Notes: generated by a model not told the origin, from the letters alone. DNA of 64,000 nt from Oscillospiraceae bacterium (GCA_916988195.3 CAKASQ030000009.1:1-64000), one strand, 5' to 3'. Shown: positions 14,215 to 21,982, counted from the stretch's first letter. Translations and numbers: made by a program.

Positions 14215-14433
14215 TCAATCCCTCCGTTTCTGCCAGACAATGTCATATCCCAGCACGTCAGCCAACTCCACGGCCTCCCGATACCGCAGCGATTCCCGCT
14301 GCAATTTTCCGGAAAGATTGGATACGCTGTCGCTCCACCCATACTCATCGTGCAGCTGGTCAACGACTTCCTGCATGGTGTAACCGGCGCGGATGATCTG
14401 CGCCTTGATTTCGTTTCGGATACTTGACTTCAT
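14215..14433 (-). CDS. Small HTH-like protein
   Basis: 72 residues. ATG at 14433 has GGAGGA 10 bases upstream. The sequence 'IRNEIKAQIIRAGYTMQEVVDQLHDEYGWSDSVSNLSGKLQRESLRYREAVELADVLGYDIVWQKR' resembles small Cro-like domains found beside Mob genes in Clostridia elements. It is the first gene of the mobilization operon and may repress it or bind the transfer origin. Confidence 0.68.
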   Translation of the reverse strand: MKSSIRNEIKAQIIRAGYTMQEVVDQLHDEYGWSDSVSNLSGKLQRESLRYREAVELADVLGYDIVWQKRRD

Positions 14434-14508
14434 AAAATATATTCCTCCATTTTCGCAAGTGAAGCCCTTTGTCACTTGATAGATAAAACATGATTTTCGG
14501 TTGCGTCA

Positions 14509-14545
14509 TAAAAAGAACCGGCTACGCTGGGGAGCGCACCGGCTT
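14509..14545 (-). terminator. Possible terminator upstream of the mobilization operon
   Basis: On the minus strand CCGG and CGCT pair with AGCG and CCGG around CCCC, with small internal mismatches, and TTCTTTTT follows. It could stop helicase-operon transcripts before the mob genes. Confidence 0.45.
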
Positions 14546-14810
14546 TGGTCAATGGTGAAATTTGTGCAAATGCTGTTTTGCGATAGAAATGATTCCCTGC
14601 GTATCGTTGGTCAACGGCGGAATATTCGACTTCACAGAAATGCGGGACTTTTCACTGTTCGGGCTGTATTGTCACAAAATGCTGCAATCTGTACGTCGTT
14701 CCGTGAGCCACCATCCGGCGAACTGTATACGGATAAAAGAGAAACATTTCGCTGTTTTGAGATTGCTCTAAAATATGCCTGCAAAATCACCGCTTTTACT
14801 GACCGCTTCA

Positions 14811-14936
14811 GGTGTGGTCAAAATGACCACACCTACTTCACAGCACAAAAGCGCGAAGAATTTCACGGTTCTGGTGGTGGACAAAATATCCATAACCACT
14901 TTTACACATCAAAATAGGTGTACCCAAAATGGGCAC
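14811..14936. repeat. Three related palindromic sites
   Basis: Site 1 (14811-14833) is a perfect 10-bp inverted repeat GGTGTGGTCA with loop AAA. Site 2 (14873-14898) and site 3 (14917-14940) are degenerate versions, each with the same CAAAAT centre and GGTG/CACC-like outer parts. Centre spacings are about 62 and 44 bases. They may be iterons or operators. Confidence 0.6.
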
Positions 14937-14996
14937 GACCACTTTATCCAAATGAAGCGCCTCTACAATATATGAGGTAACAGGGTCAATCGCTGC

Positions 14997-15058
14997 GTAC
15001 ATACGTACCGGCGACCAGATCGGAAATCAATCCCGCCAGTCTTCCGGTACGTACGTAC
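14997..15058. repeat. 15-bp inverted repeat at the helicase gene end
   Basis: GTACATACGTACCGG (14997-15011) and CCGGTACGTACGTAC (15044-15058) are complementary except for one base, with 32 bases between. The right arm is inside the last codons of the helicase gene. Confidence 0.7.
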
Positions 15059-16400
15059 ACTGTGAAGCGTCCGTAAACTCGTTTATATGCGGCCTTGCCA
15101 CTGCCTCGATCCCCATAAAGCCCCATACCCGGCGTCCTGCCGAATTGGTAATCGTGTTGCAGTGTTCCAGATTGTACTTACCGCAGGCTGCCACCAGCGC
15201 ATCGCTGAAGCTGCGGCGTTTGAGTGCAGTCAGGCTATTTTCCTCGCACCACATCCGGTAAATGTCGTAGCAATCCTTTGAACTGATGGACGCATCCGCT
15301 TTCAGCTGGATATAGCCCTCGGATTCCAGAAAATCAAACACATTATTGTTGTCCCGCTTGACGGCCTCCCGGTTCTCTTTGGTGCGCTGGCTCTCGGTGA
15401 ACTTGAAGTTGTTCGCTACCAACCGCTGCAATCCCGCAAAAGCCCACAGCAGAATGCCCTCCACCTCGGCCTTCATCTTCTCTGCCAGGTCGGGATCATC
15501 CACACGGTCGGCAGGTTTCTCTTTGGCGGTCAGCACCAACTGCCGCCGATAAAAGCCATCACTGCGGTCAAAGAGAGCCTGCAAGTCGCCATTGCTGAAT
15601 GCCAGCAGCCGGGCGCACATCCATCCCTGATAGCTCTGCTTGCCTTTACGCTCCAAATCCATTTTACCCTGTGCGGTGACGATGGATTTGACATAGTTGG
15701 TCTGCCGCAGGGCCTCCATCCGCATATCATCATCGACACACAGCAGAATGTGTTCCAGATCAGCGCGGGCAAAACGGTTCTCGGAAATTTTGCCGATGCT
15801 GCCGTCCTTCATGTTGCTGCCGAACAGGGCGGACAGCACCGCGCCGATCTGGCTCTTACCCTCGCCGCCATTGCCCTTAATGACCATCATGCGCTGTCCC
15901 TTGTTGCTGGGGATCAGGCAGTAGCCGATATATTCCTGCAAAGTGGGAATGTCCTCCGGGTAAAGAAGCCCATCCAGAAAAGCCAGCCAGCGGGTCGGCG
16001 TGGGCGCATCGGGATTATAGGCCACCGGCAGGCGGCAACGCACGATGTCCGGTTTTCCCTCCGTAAAGGAGCCATCCAGAAACAACGTGCCGTTTGCCAG
16101 ATGAATGCGGTCAGCCTCCGGCGGGAAATCCTCTACCAGCGCCGCCAGCTTCATCAGCTCCACGATATTGCTGATTTTGCGGGGGATATTGCTGACCGCA
16201 CAGCATTTCAGTTCCTCAAAAATTTCTCCACGCAGTGGCAGCTCATCGGTCACGCGGCCATCAGGCGTGAAAAAAGCTCCGTTTGTGTAGATGATTTTGT
16301 GTCTGCCGAGAAAATCATCACAAAACAGGGCTTCATTGATACTCTTGCCGTCAAACCAGATGGGCTGGTTGGCCTCACGCGATTGCTCGTTCTTCGCCAC
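15027..16400 (-). CDS. P4-type replicative helicase (DUF5906/D5 family)
   Basis: 457 residues. Family members unwind DNA at an element's own origin. The central Walker A is 'IKGNGGEGKSQIG' (about residues 174-185), followed by 'HILLCVDDDMR' (Walker B-like) and 'LLAFSNGDLQALFDRSDGFYRR' (sensor 1 and arginine region), the layout of superfamily 3 helicases of phage P4 and D5 type. The N-terminal 150 residues contain a D5_N-like part. It overlaps the CHC2 primase gene upstream by 26 bases, so both subunits are translated together. Confidence 0.9.
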   Translation of the reverse strand: MAKNEQSREANQPIWFDGKSINEALFCDDFLGRHKIIYTNGAFFTPDGRVTDELPLRGEIFEELKCCAVSNIPRKISNIVELMKLAALVEDFPPEADRIHLANGTLFLDGSFTEGKPDIVRCRLPVAYNPDAPTPTRWLAFLDGLLYPEDIPTLQEYIGYCLIPSNKGQRMMVIKGNGGEGKSQIGAVLSALFGSNMKDGSIGKISENRFARADLEHILLCVDDDMRMEALRQTNYVKSIVTAQGKMDLERKGKQSYQGWMCARLLAFSNGDLQALFDRSDGFYRRQLVLTAKEKPADRVDDPDLAEKMKAEVEGILLWAFAGLQRLVANNFKFTESQRTKENREAVKRDNNNVFDFLESEGYIQLKADASISSKDCYDIYRMWCEENSLTALKRRSFSDALVAACGKYNLEHCNTITNSAGRRVWGFMGIEAVARPHINEFTDASQCTYVPEDWRD

Positions 16401-16995
16401 GGTGCTGCACCTCCTTTTCCAGACGTCTGAGCCGCTGCTCCAGCGCGGTGATAGTGCCGTCCTTCAGCAGCATATCCACCGCTTTCACACGCTGCTTCAG
16501 TTCCGCAAACATGAGAACGTCCAACAAATCATTTACATACTCGATCATATGACAGGCTTCCACAAAGCGGTCATCCAGTTCATCCTCCGGCGATTGCGGG
16601 GCATATTCGACCTTCCAGCGTTCCAGCAGATGCAGATAATCGCAGAGCACCCGCTGGCAGTGTATCTCATCGTTGCGGAAAGCCTGCGCCAGCGGATAGG
16701 GCTTTTTCAAAGCCATCGCTGCCGGGGGCTTGTCCGGGTCGATGCCAAAGTCATAGGCCAGCTTCTTTGCGGCCTCGTAGCTGCTCAGGCCGAACAGCCG
16801 CGCCACAAAATCGATCACATCCCCGGTAGCCCCGCAGCCAAAGCAATAGAAATAATCCCTGTTCAGCTTCATGCTGGGATGCCGGTCATCGTGGAAGGGG
16901 CAGCAGATCATATCGCCCCGGTTGACCTTACAGCCGTAGTATTCGGCGGCCTGCTTCACGGTGACAGCGGATTTTACAGTTTCAAATAAATTCAT
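16375..16995 (-). CDS. CHC2 zinc-finger primase-like protein
   Basis: 206 residues. The N-terminal 75 residues form a CHC2 zinc finger, with C32-x2-H35 (CPFH) and C51-x2-C54 (CFGC) and the usual 'HDDRHPSMKLNRDYFYCFGCGATGDVIDFV'. This domain binds single-stranded DNA in DnaG-type primases. No Toprim catalytic domain is present; the C-terminal half is helical with a coiled coil. It therefore probably loads or assists the helicase encoded immediately downstream rather than acting as a complete primase. Confidence 0.88.
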   Translation of the reverse strand: MNLFETVKSAVTVKQAAEYYGCKVNRGDMICCPFHDDRHPSMKLNRDYFYCFGCGATGDVIDFVARLFGLSSYEAAKKLAYDFGIDPDKPPAAMALKKPYPLAQAFRNDEIHCQRVLCDYLHLLERWKVEYAPQSPEDELDDRFVEACHMIEYVNDLLDVLMFAELKQRVKAVDMLLKDGTITALEQRLRRLEKEVQHRGEERAIA

Positions 16996-17103
16996 AGGCT
17001 TTGTCCTCCATTATTTATTGACGGTATCTGCCCGTCTGCCTGAATATACGGGGAAAAAGCCTATAAACCGAAAAATCCGCTAAAAGTGCAAGAAATGAAA
17101 AAA

Positions 17104-17147
17104 CGCCGCCCTGAAATCTTGCAAAAATGCAAGACCTCAGAGCGGCG
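17104..17147 (-). terminator. Long hairpin with T-run in front of the replication operon
   Basis: CGCCGC, CTGA and TCTTGCA pair with TGCAAGA, TCAG and GCGGCG around AAAA, with two small internal loops. A run of six T follows on the minus strand. It lies 109 bases upstream of the leftward primase gene and would shield it from outside transcription. Confidence 0.7.
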
Positions 17148-17165
17148 AAGCCAGCGGAAAGCATT

Positions 17166-17193
17166 TGCCCGCGCTGGTTTTATCAGGTATAAT
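17166..17193 (+). promoter_or_regulatory. Promoter of the XRE-sigma operon
   Basis: TTGCCC (17166-17171) and TATAAT (17188-17193) are 16 bases apart, 36 bases before the XRE start codon. Confidence 0.55.
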
Positions 17194-17228
17194 GGATAAA
17201 GAGAGTTTTCAGAAGAGAGGTGCGTCAC

Positions 17229-18068
17229 ATGGAGGGAGCCTATCTGCCCGGCAATATCCGGCAGCGGATGCAGGAGCTTATGAAGGAACATAAAATTACC
17301 CAGGCACAGCTGGCGACCCGCATCGGCAGCACCGAGAGCGCCATCAGCCGGTTTGTCAGCGGTAAGACTGATAAGATCAGCACAGAACATTTGCTCCGCA
17401 TTGCGAAAGTGTTTGAAGTCTCCACAGATTTCCTGCTGGGGGAAGTCAACACGCCCGACCGGACAAATTTTGATATTGAAGAACTGGGCCTGTCGGTGCA
17501 GGCGGCGCGGAATCTGTACACCGGAAAAGCCAATGCAGAGATCGTCAACCGCCTTTTGGAAAGCCCTCGCTTTGCAGAAGTCACCTATATGATTGAGCAA
17601 TATTTTGACGATACGCTGGCCGCCGGTTTCGCCGGACAGAACCAGATGCTTACTACTCTCAGCGCCATGCTGCGCCGAAACAATAAAACAGACGCTGCGG
17701 TGCAGGCGGCCAGAACTGTCAACCGGCAGAAAGTTCCCGTATATCAGGCAGACCTGACGATGATACAGAACACATTTATGGCGGCGCTGCGGGAAGTGAA
17801 GAAAGAGATCGGCAACGATTTCACAGCAGCGCAGTCCTTGACCAAGGGCATCACTCAGCAGATGTTTACCGAACTCACCAAAGGGGCGGATGTTCATACT
17901 CCGACCATCACGCCCGAAATGATTTCCGCCGCCGTCACCCAGAGCGCAGCGGGGATGGACGGTGTGCAAAAGGAAGCATTAGACAAGTTCGGTCAGGCGC
18001 TGACGGAATTTCTCCAATCCACCTTAGACCACGCGCAGGAGAAGCAAAATGCCGACCCGGAGCAATGA
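17229..18068 (+). CDS. XRE regulator with long C-terminal domain
   Basis: 279 residues. The N-terminal HTH is 'GNIRQRMQELMKEHKITQAQLATRIGSTESAISRFVSGKTDKISTEHLLRIAKVFEVSTDFLLGE' (about residues 9-75). The rest is mainly helical with no enzyme motif and may sense a signal or oligomerize. ATG at 17229 has AGAGGTG upstream. It overlaps the sigma-like gene by 20 bases, which implies coupled synthesis. It may regulate the element's own promoters together with that factor. Confidence 0.85.
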   Translation: MEGAYLPGNIRQRMQELMKEHKITQAQLATRIGSTESAISRFVSGKTDKISTEHLLRIAKVFEVSTDFLLGEVNTPDRTNFDIEELGLSVQAARNLYTGKANAEIVNRLLESPRFAEVTYMIEQYFDDTLAAGFAGQNQMLTTLSAMLRRNNKTDAAVQAARTVNRQKVPVYQADLTMIQNTFMAALREVKKEIGNDFTAAQSLTKGITQQMFTELTKGADVHTPTITPEMISAAVTQSAAGMDGVQKEALDKFGQALTEFLQSTLDHAQEKQNADPEQ

Positions 18069-18711
18069 GCAGCTGTGCAGACTGGCACAGAAAGGGGATA
18101 CGGCTGCCCGTGACATTCTGCTGGAAAAGAATCTGGGATTCATCCGAAAAATTGCGCTGGAGCAATACCGAAACATGGGGCTGGATGAAAATGATATTGG
18201 AATTGATTTGGATGATTTGATGCAGGAGGGAAGTATCGGCCTGCTGAACGCGATCCCTTTGTTTGATGCCGGACGGGGCATGAAATTTCTGACCTATGCA
18301 GCACCGGCGCTCCGCAACGCCATGACGGACTGCATCCGCGCCGCCCTCGGTTTATTTGAGCAACGGATGGTGGATAAGAAAGACGCCCCCGGCTTCCAGA
18401 GAGTATATCTGGATGACGTTCTCTCAGAGGATGAACGGATGCTGCGGATCGAAGCCATAGCCGACCCTCACACCCAAACGCCGGAGCAAATCTATATCCA
18501 AAAAGAGCAGCTGATAGAATTGTATGCGGCGCTGGACAAGCTGACAGCCAGAGAGCAGACCTATCTGCTGTACCGCTATGGCTTTACCGATGGAATCGAG
18601 CACCCGCTGATCGGCGCGGCGCTCCATTTCCATCTCAGCGAGAGCCGGACAAAGAAGGTGGAGGGCGAGGCGATGGACAGCCTGCGCGGAAAGCTGCCGT
18701 GGTGGTTCTGA
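18049..18711 (+). CDS. Sigma-70 family RNA polymerase sigma factor
   Basis: 220 residues. Region 2 is visible as 'NLGFIRKIALEQYRNMG', 'DLMQEGSIGLLNAIPLFDAGRGMKFLTYAAPALRNAM', the core-binding and -10 recognition part. Region 4 is 'LDKLTAREQTYLLYRYGF' plus a terminal helix-turn-helix 'GAALHFHLSESRTKKVEGEAMDSLRG'. No region 1.1 or complete region 3 is seen. A sigma-like protein on a mobilizable element could direct transcription of element promoters. Its start codon lies inside the XRE gene. Confidence 0.85.
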   Translation: MPTRSNEQLCRLAQKGDTAARDILLEKNLGFIRKIALEQYRNMGLDENDIGIDLDDLMQEGSIGLLNAIPLFDAGRGMKFLTYAAPALRNAMTDCIRAALGLFEQRMVDKKDAPGFQRVYLDDVLSEDERMLRIEAIADPHTQTPEQIYIQKEQLIELYAALDKLTAREQTYLLYRYGFTDGIEHPLIGAALHFHLSESRTKKVEGEAMDSLRGKLPWWF

Positions 18712-19192
18712 TACGATGGGAAGCAGCGGCTGACGGGGGCTTTGATATACCTTTGTTCCGCAAATGACACGGCTGACAGACAGTGCTTGCCCGCACCGCC
18801 TGCCAGCCTTTTTCTGTCGCTTATGCTGCCCCGCAAGGGGCAACCTTTCCCGCCAGAACGCCGCAACTGTGGCCACACTTTTCAGGGTGTGCTACAATTC
18901 CGGCTGCCATCTGCTCCACAAAGGTATAACACACTAGACTTTCCTACGGAAAATCGTGTGCCACGAAACCGCCGGTTTCTTTGGATTCTTCCGGTCAAAA
19001 GGGAACACTATCCCCTCTGAACACCCCAGACAAAGGAGAACGCTGTTCCCTTTTGGAATCCCCTTGCCAATAGGGATGCTACCGCCCTATTGAATGATTT
19101 AGATAAAAAACAAAATAAAGCATAGTTCGCCAGCACACCGCTATTCTGTCATTACCTTACACAGACATCTTGTAACTTTTTCGTTAAGCCTA
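18712..19192 (+). other. Non-coding region with tandem hairpins
   Basis: No supported gene. An 11-bp perfect inverted repeat AAAAGGGAACA (18997-19007) with 19044-19054, and an 8-bp one CAATAGGG (19068-19075) with 19085-19092, lie in succession. The region marks the change from GC-rich backbone genes to AT-rich cargo. Confidence 0.4.
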
Positions 19193-19222
19193 TTGACTCT
19201 GATACTTCGGAAGAGATATAAT
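19193..19222 (+). promoter_or_regulatory. Promoter of the PadR operon
   Basis: TTGACT (19193-19198) and TATAAT (19217-19222) are 18 bases apart. The start codon is 52 bases downstream, leaving room for a PadR operator. Confidence 0.7.
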
Positions 19223-19273
19223 ATAGTTGCTACTTAGCGAGCCTAAATAGCAAAGCTAAAGAGAGGCGACGAT

Positions 19274-19633
19274 ATGAATAACAAATATGTCCAGCAATTC
19301 AAAAAAGGCTCTCTGGAAATGATACTTTTGTGCCTAATCGGACGCAAGGAAACTTATGGATATGAAATTATAACTGAATTGAACAATAGTGCGTCTGTTT
19401 TGGGATATGCGAAAGAGGGAACCATTTACCCCATTTTGTATCGTTTGCAGGAAGCAGAACTAATCAAATGCCGATTGGCTCCGGCTGCGGCAAATGGCGG
19501 CTCAAAAAAGTATTATTCTTTAACGGATAAAGGCAGGAATGTACTTGATGAACTAATCTTATTTTGGTCAAGCTATGAAAACTGCGTAAACGGCTTTATA
19601 GAAAGTTATCAACAAGCGAGGGTATCCAAATGA
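19274..19633 (+). CDS. PadR family transcriptional regulator
   Basis: 119 residues, the usual length. The winged helix is clear: 'FKKGSLEMILLCLIGRKETYGYEIITELN', then 'AKEGTIYPILYRLQEAELIKCRL' and 'GGSKKYYSLTDKGRNVLDELILFW'. PadR proteins are repressors that respond to small molecules such as phenolic acids or antibiotics, or regulate neighbouring membrane genes. It overlaps the next gene by 4 bases. The local sequence is much richer in A and T than the backbone, a sign of separate acquisition. Confidence 0.92.
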   Translation: MNNKYVQQFKKGSLEMILLCLIGRKETYGYEIITELNNSASVLGYAKEGTIYPILYRLQEAELIKCRLAPAAANGGSKKYYSLTDKGRNVLDELILFWSSYENCVNGFIESYQQARVSK

Positions 19634-20088
19634 AAGAACAATATATCAAACAGGTTGAAAAGGAACTATCTTTACCACGCAAAATGAAAAAAGAGGTTGT
19701 ACGTGACTTGAATGAAGTTTTTGCGTCTGCTATGGAGCATGGAGAAACAGAGCAGCAGATTATCCAGCGTTTGGGGACGCCAAAAGAATTTGCAGACAGC
19801 ACCGCAGAACAGTTTGGCATTGATAACACCAAATCGAAAAAAAGGAACGGTATCATTTCTACTCTTGCTGCGCTTGTTATCGCGGCTGCTGCCTTTTCGG
19901 TATATGCTGTTACACAATCAGGAAAAGTACCAGAAGGAGCAATCGGACAAGCCGACGCGACAACAAATATACAGATTGAGGGCGCGTTTGCCTTTGATAT
20001 TTCGCAAATCCTTTTGGCTATTGGGTTTGCAGCAACAGCTATTGCTCTTTTGTTAATTATCCGAACCATACACAAAAACAGGAGGTAA
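19630..20088 (+). CDS. HAAS-domain membrane protein (DUF1700-like)
   Basis: 152 residues. The N-terminal 65 residues form a helical HAAS-type signalling domain: 'YIKQVEKELSLPRKMKKEVVRDLNEVFASAMEHGETEQQIIQRLGTPKEFADSTAEQF'. Two transmembrane helices follow ('IISTLAALVIAAAAFSVYAV' and 'ISQILLAIGFAATAIALLLII'). Such proteins are regularly paired with PadR regulators and are thought to act in membrane stress signalling. It is translationally coupled with PadR upstream and is 3 bases from the lipoprotein gene. Confidence 0.85.
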   Translation: MKEQYIKQVEKELSLPRKMKKEVVRDLNEVFASAMEHGETEQQIIQRLGTPKEFADSTAEQFGIDNTKSKKRNGIISTLAALVIAAAAFSVYAVTQSGKVPEGAIGQADATTNIQIEGAFAFDISQILLAIGFAATAIALLLIIRTIHKNRR

Positions 20089-20091
20089 CCA

Positions 20092-20535
20092 ATGAAGAAA
20101 TATATTTCTGTATTCACAATCATGATTATGATTTTTTTGGCTGCGTGTTCTAATCAAAATACCTCATCTACACCGACAAGCAATGAGAACAATACGCAAT
20201 CTAATAGTGTTACAAAATTGGACGAGGGTGTTTGGCCTGAGAATGAGTACACAGAGGGGCTTCCTGTTGCGCCTGGTACGGTTGCATGGGCTACACTTGA
20301 TACAGAACATGAGAATTGTAATATCAACCTTACCGGTATTAGCGAAAACGACTATAACGAGTATATGGAGCTTTTGAACCAAGAAGGCTTTTCCGTAATT
20401 GAAAATGTGTCAGAGGAAATCGAGGGAGAAAACTATGTTTCTATCGGGACACTTTTATCAAACGACGAAAAGTGGTTAAGTATCAGCTACATACCCAATA
20501 GTCTAACTATCTACATTTCCTTTGACAATAACTGA
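20092..20535 (+). CDS. Lipoprotein of the PadR operon
   Basis: 147 residues. The signal peptide ends in the lipobox LAAC (MIMIFLAAC-SNQN), so the mature protein should be lipid-anchored outside the membrane. A Ser/Asn/Thr-rich linker follows, then a domain with 'GISENDYNEYMELLNQEGFSVIENVSEE' and 'WLSISYIPNSLTIYISF', which predicts an alpha/beta fold. It is the last gene of the three-gene operon. Substrate or partner unknown. Confidence 0.8.
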   Translation: MKKYISVFTIMIMIFLAACSNQNTSSTPTSNENNTQSNSVTKLDEGVWPENEYTEGLPVAPGTVAWATLDTEHENCNINLTGISENDYNEYMELLNQEGFSVIENVSEEIEGENYVSIGTLLSNDEKWLSISYIPNSLTIYISFDNN

Positions 20536-20696
20536 AAGAGATCACGGAATAGCAAAGCCAGCCGAGCCAGTCAACGGTCAAGATGAACGGCGCAAGCGCC
20601 GCCGTTGACAGCCCCGCCCGCCTTTGCAGATAGGCAATCAAGGGGCGACAGCAAGGAGTGCTGCCGCCCACAGTATTATCAGAGAGGGAGAATTCT
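20536..20696 (+). other. Hairpin-rich intergenic stretch
   Basis: GTCAACGG and CCGTTGAC enclose a nested GGCG-CAAG-CGCC hairpin. The stretch is GC-rich against AT-rich neighbours. Similar strings occur in Clostridia elements in my memory, but I cannot name the structure. Confidence 0.35.
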
Positions 20697-20981
20697 ATGA
20701 GAAATCGGATTGTAAAAGTGACAGAAGTTGTAGTCAGAAGCGCTTTTTACATCATCTCAAACTATGTATTTGTTAGCATGGGACTATCATTTCATACTCA
20801 ATGGATTTCAATTCTATTTTTGCTTTCAATGGTATGGTCTACTATTGATTACGGAAAGTCCATAAATGAAATAATCGAAAAAAAGGTAATTGCTGAAATA
20901 CTATGTATATGTTGCATTGCACTGAGTATAGCGATGGCATATTTTGTGGGATATATTCAAGGAGCATTCGTTTCCCTCTGA
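20697..20981 (+). CDS. Small membrane protein
   Basis: 94 residues from ATG at 20697, with GAGAGGGAG upstream. Three hydrophobic helices are seen: 'SAFYIISNYVFVSMGLSF', 'WISILFLLSMVWSTI' and 'IAEILCICCIALSIAMAYFVGYI'. It is AT-rich like the PadR cargo and is the last gene before the presumed right end of the element. Function unknown. Confidence 0.65.
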   Translation: MRNRIVKVTEVVVRSAFYIISNYVFVSMGLSFHTQWISILFLLSMVWSTIDYGKSINEIIEKKVIAEILCICCIALSIAMAYFVGYIQGAFVSL

Positions 20982-21074
20982 AAATACAGGGCCACAACTT
21001 TCCGCTTAATATATCAGTATGGAACAAGTTATCAAAAAGTCATGAATGCTCGTAGCTCACCGGCCCGGCCAGCA

Positions 21075-21110
21075 AAAGCAGTAAATCTGAAATTGATTTA
21101 CTGCTTTTTT
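21075..21110. terminator. Intrinsic terminator at the element-chromosome border
   Basis: AGCAGTAAAT pairs with ATTTACTGCT around a 9-base loop, followed by six T on the plus strand and TTTTG on the minus strand. It can serve both the membrane protein gene and the leftward lipoprotein gene. Confidence 0.8.
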
Positions 21111-21123
21111 GCTCAATAGACTC

Positions 21124-21945
21124 TTAAATCATCTGAAAATATTTCAACGCATCCCTGATCGCCGCTTCCTTCTCCGGCGGACATTTTGGCACTTTAGCAT
21201 CTTCCTTCTTTGACAGATTATAATTTTGCCCCACATCCAGCCCGCACTTGCGCTTTATTTGCGAGATGTAGAGGGAAGACACCTTCAAGCCAGTATGCTC
21301 CAACACATACGCCTTGATCTGCTCATAGGTCGCACCCTTCTGGAACCCGGACATATCCATGTCCTCCAGAGAAAACTCCACACGCACTTTCTTCGAGTCG
21401 ATTTCACCCTTGGAAAGCAAGACAACCGTCTCGTCGTAATAGAGCCCGAAGCTTGCAAAGACAGACTCCTGTATGCTATCATAGCTCGTGCCGGAGCCCG
21501 CGGGCGCGGAGAAGCACAGCGCATAGCAGTATCGCTCGTCGCAAAGCATCGCCGCGCGGTAGAGTCGGTCGCCGCCGTCCGTTTCCTCGCTCCACGCAAA
21601 CTGATATTCCGGAAGAGAAAAGCGCGTGGTGCGGATGAGATCGAAGCGGCTTGCGTCAAGGCCCGTGAGCTGGCGGATCGCGTCTTCGTGGTCAGGCGTT
21701 TCAAATACCGTCGCAGAAATTTCATATGAGCCGTCCGGGGCAGTATACTGTCGGGACAGTCCGTCCGGCGAAAAAACGTCGCTAGCCAAGCCGTCGGGCA
21801 CGGCAAAGACGATTGTGGACGGACGGCGGGGCATTTGACAGACGATTTCGTCGTCGACGGTTTCCCAGACAGGGACGCGGCTCACGCAGGCGCAAAGAAG
21901 CACCGTCAGCGCGAGCGCGAGCATGGACACATGAATCGAACGCAT
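21124..21945 (-). CDS. Predicted lipoprotein fused to an RlmCD/RumA-type tail domain
   Basis: 273 residues. The N-terminus is a lipoprotein signal (LALALTVLLCAC) followed by an extracellular domain of about 160 residues. From residue 188 the sequence changes to 'VRVEFSLEDMDMSGFQKGATYEQIKAYVLEHTGLKVSSLYISQIKRKCGL' and ends 'CPPEKEAAIRDALKYFQMI'. I know that block as a C-terminal extension of 23S rRNA uracil methyltransferases in Clostridia, where it is cytoplasmic. Finding it behind an export signal is odd. It could be a real fusion or the outcome of recombination. No catalytic methyltransferase motif is present. Confidence 0.75.
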   Translation of the reverse strand: MRSIHVSMLALALTVLLCACVSRVPVWETVDDEIVCQMPRRPSTIVFAVPDGLASDVFSPDGLSRQYTAPDGSYEISATVFETPDHEDAIRQLTGLDASRFDLIRTTRFSLPEYQFAWSEETDGGDRLYRAAMLCDERYCYALCFSAPAGSGTSYDSIQESVFASFGLYYDETVVLLSKGEIDSKKVRVEFSLEDMDMSGFQKGATYEQIKAYVLEHTGLKVSSLYISQIKRKCGLDVGQNYNLSKKEDAKVPKCPPEKEAAIRDALKYFQMI

Positions 21946-21982
21946 AACAAAACCTCCGGGTTAGGAAAGAGTAGGGGAGAAC

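Larger units (their letters stand above)
14434..15026. other. Repeat-rich non-coding region, putative origin
   Basis: No convincing gene is seen in 590 bases between the mobilization operon and the replication genes. Three related palindromes centred on a CAAAAT core, a terminator-like hairpin and a separate inverted repeat next to the helicase stop are present. This position between mob and rep genes suits an origin of transfer or replication, but no nick-site consensus was recognised. Confidence 0.45.
11046..21040. mobile_element. Serine-recombinase mobilizable element, about 10 kb
   Basis: This stretch carries a large serine recombinase at its left end, a MobV relaxase, P4-type helicase and CHC2 primase, an XRE and sigma-like pair, and AT-rich cargo, but no type IV secretion genes. 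It should therefore integrate by itself and need another element's transfer machinery. The left limit lies between the recombinase stop and the tRNA promoter; the right limit lies between 20981 and the chromosomal lipoprotein at 21124. The 8-bp string CAAAAAGT occurs at both limits (11038-11045 and 21033-21040) and is a weak candidate for the crossover site. Exact ends are inferred. Confidence 0.65.

Noticed and set aside
14501-14917. 138-codon rightward open frame in the putative origin region
   Set aside because: No convincing ribosome site, no recognisable domain, opposite in direction to its neighbours and it runs through palindromic repeats.
14997-15058. Inverted repeat as a terminator of the helicase gene
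   Set aside because: The spacer is 32 bases and no T-run follows on the minus strand, so it is better treated as a possible binding or origin site.
17061-17969. 302-codon leftward open frame
   Set aside because: Antisense to the XRE regulator and crosses its promoter; no family pattern.
18742-19020. 92-codon rightward frame after the sigma-like gene
   Set aside because: Pro/Arg rich without family match and it overlaps a hairpin; judged non-coding.
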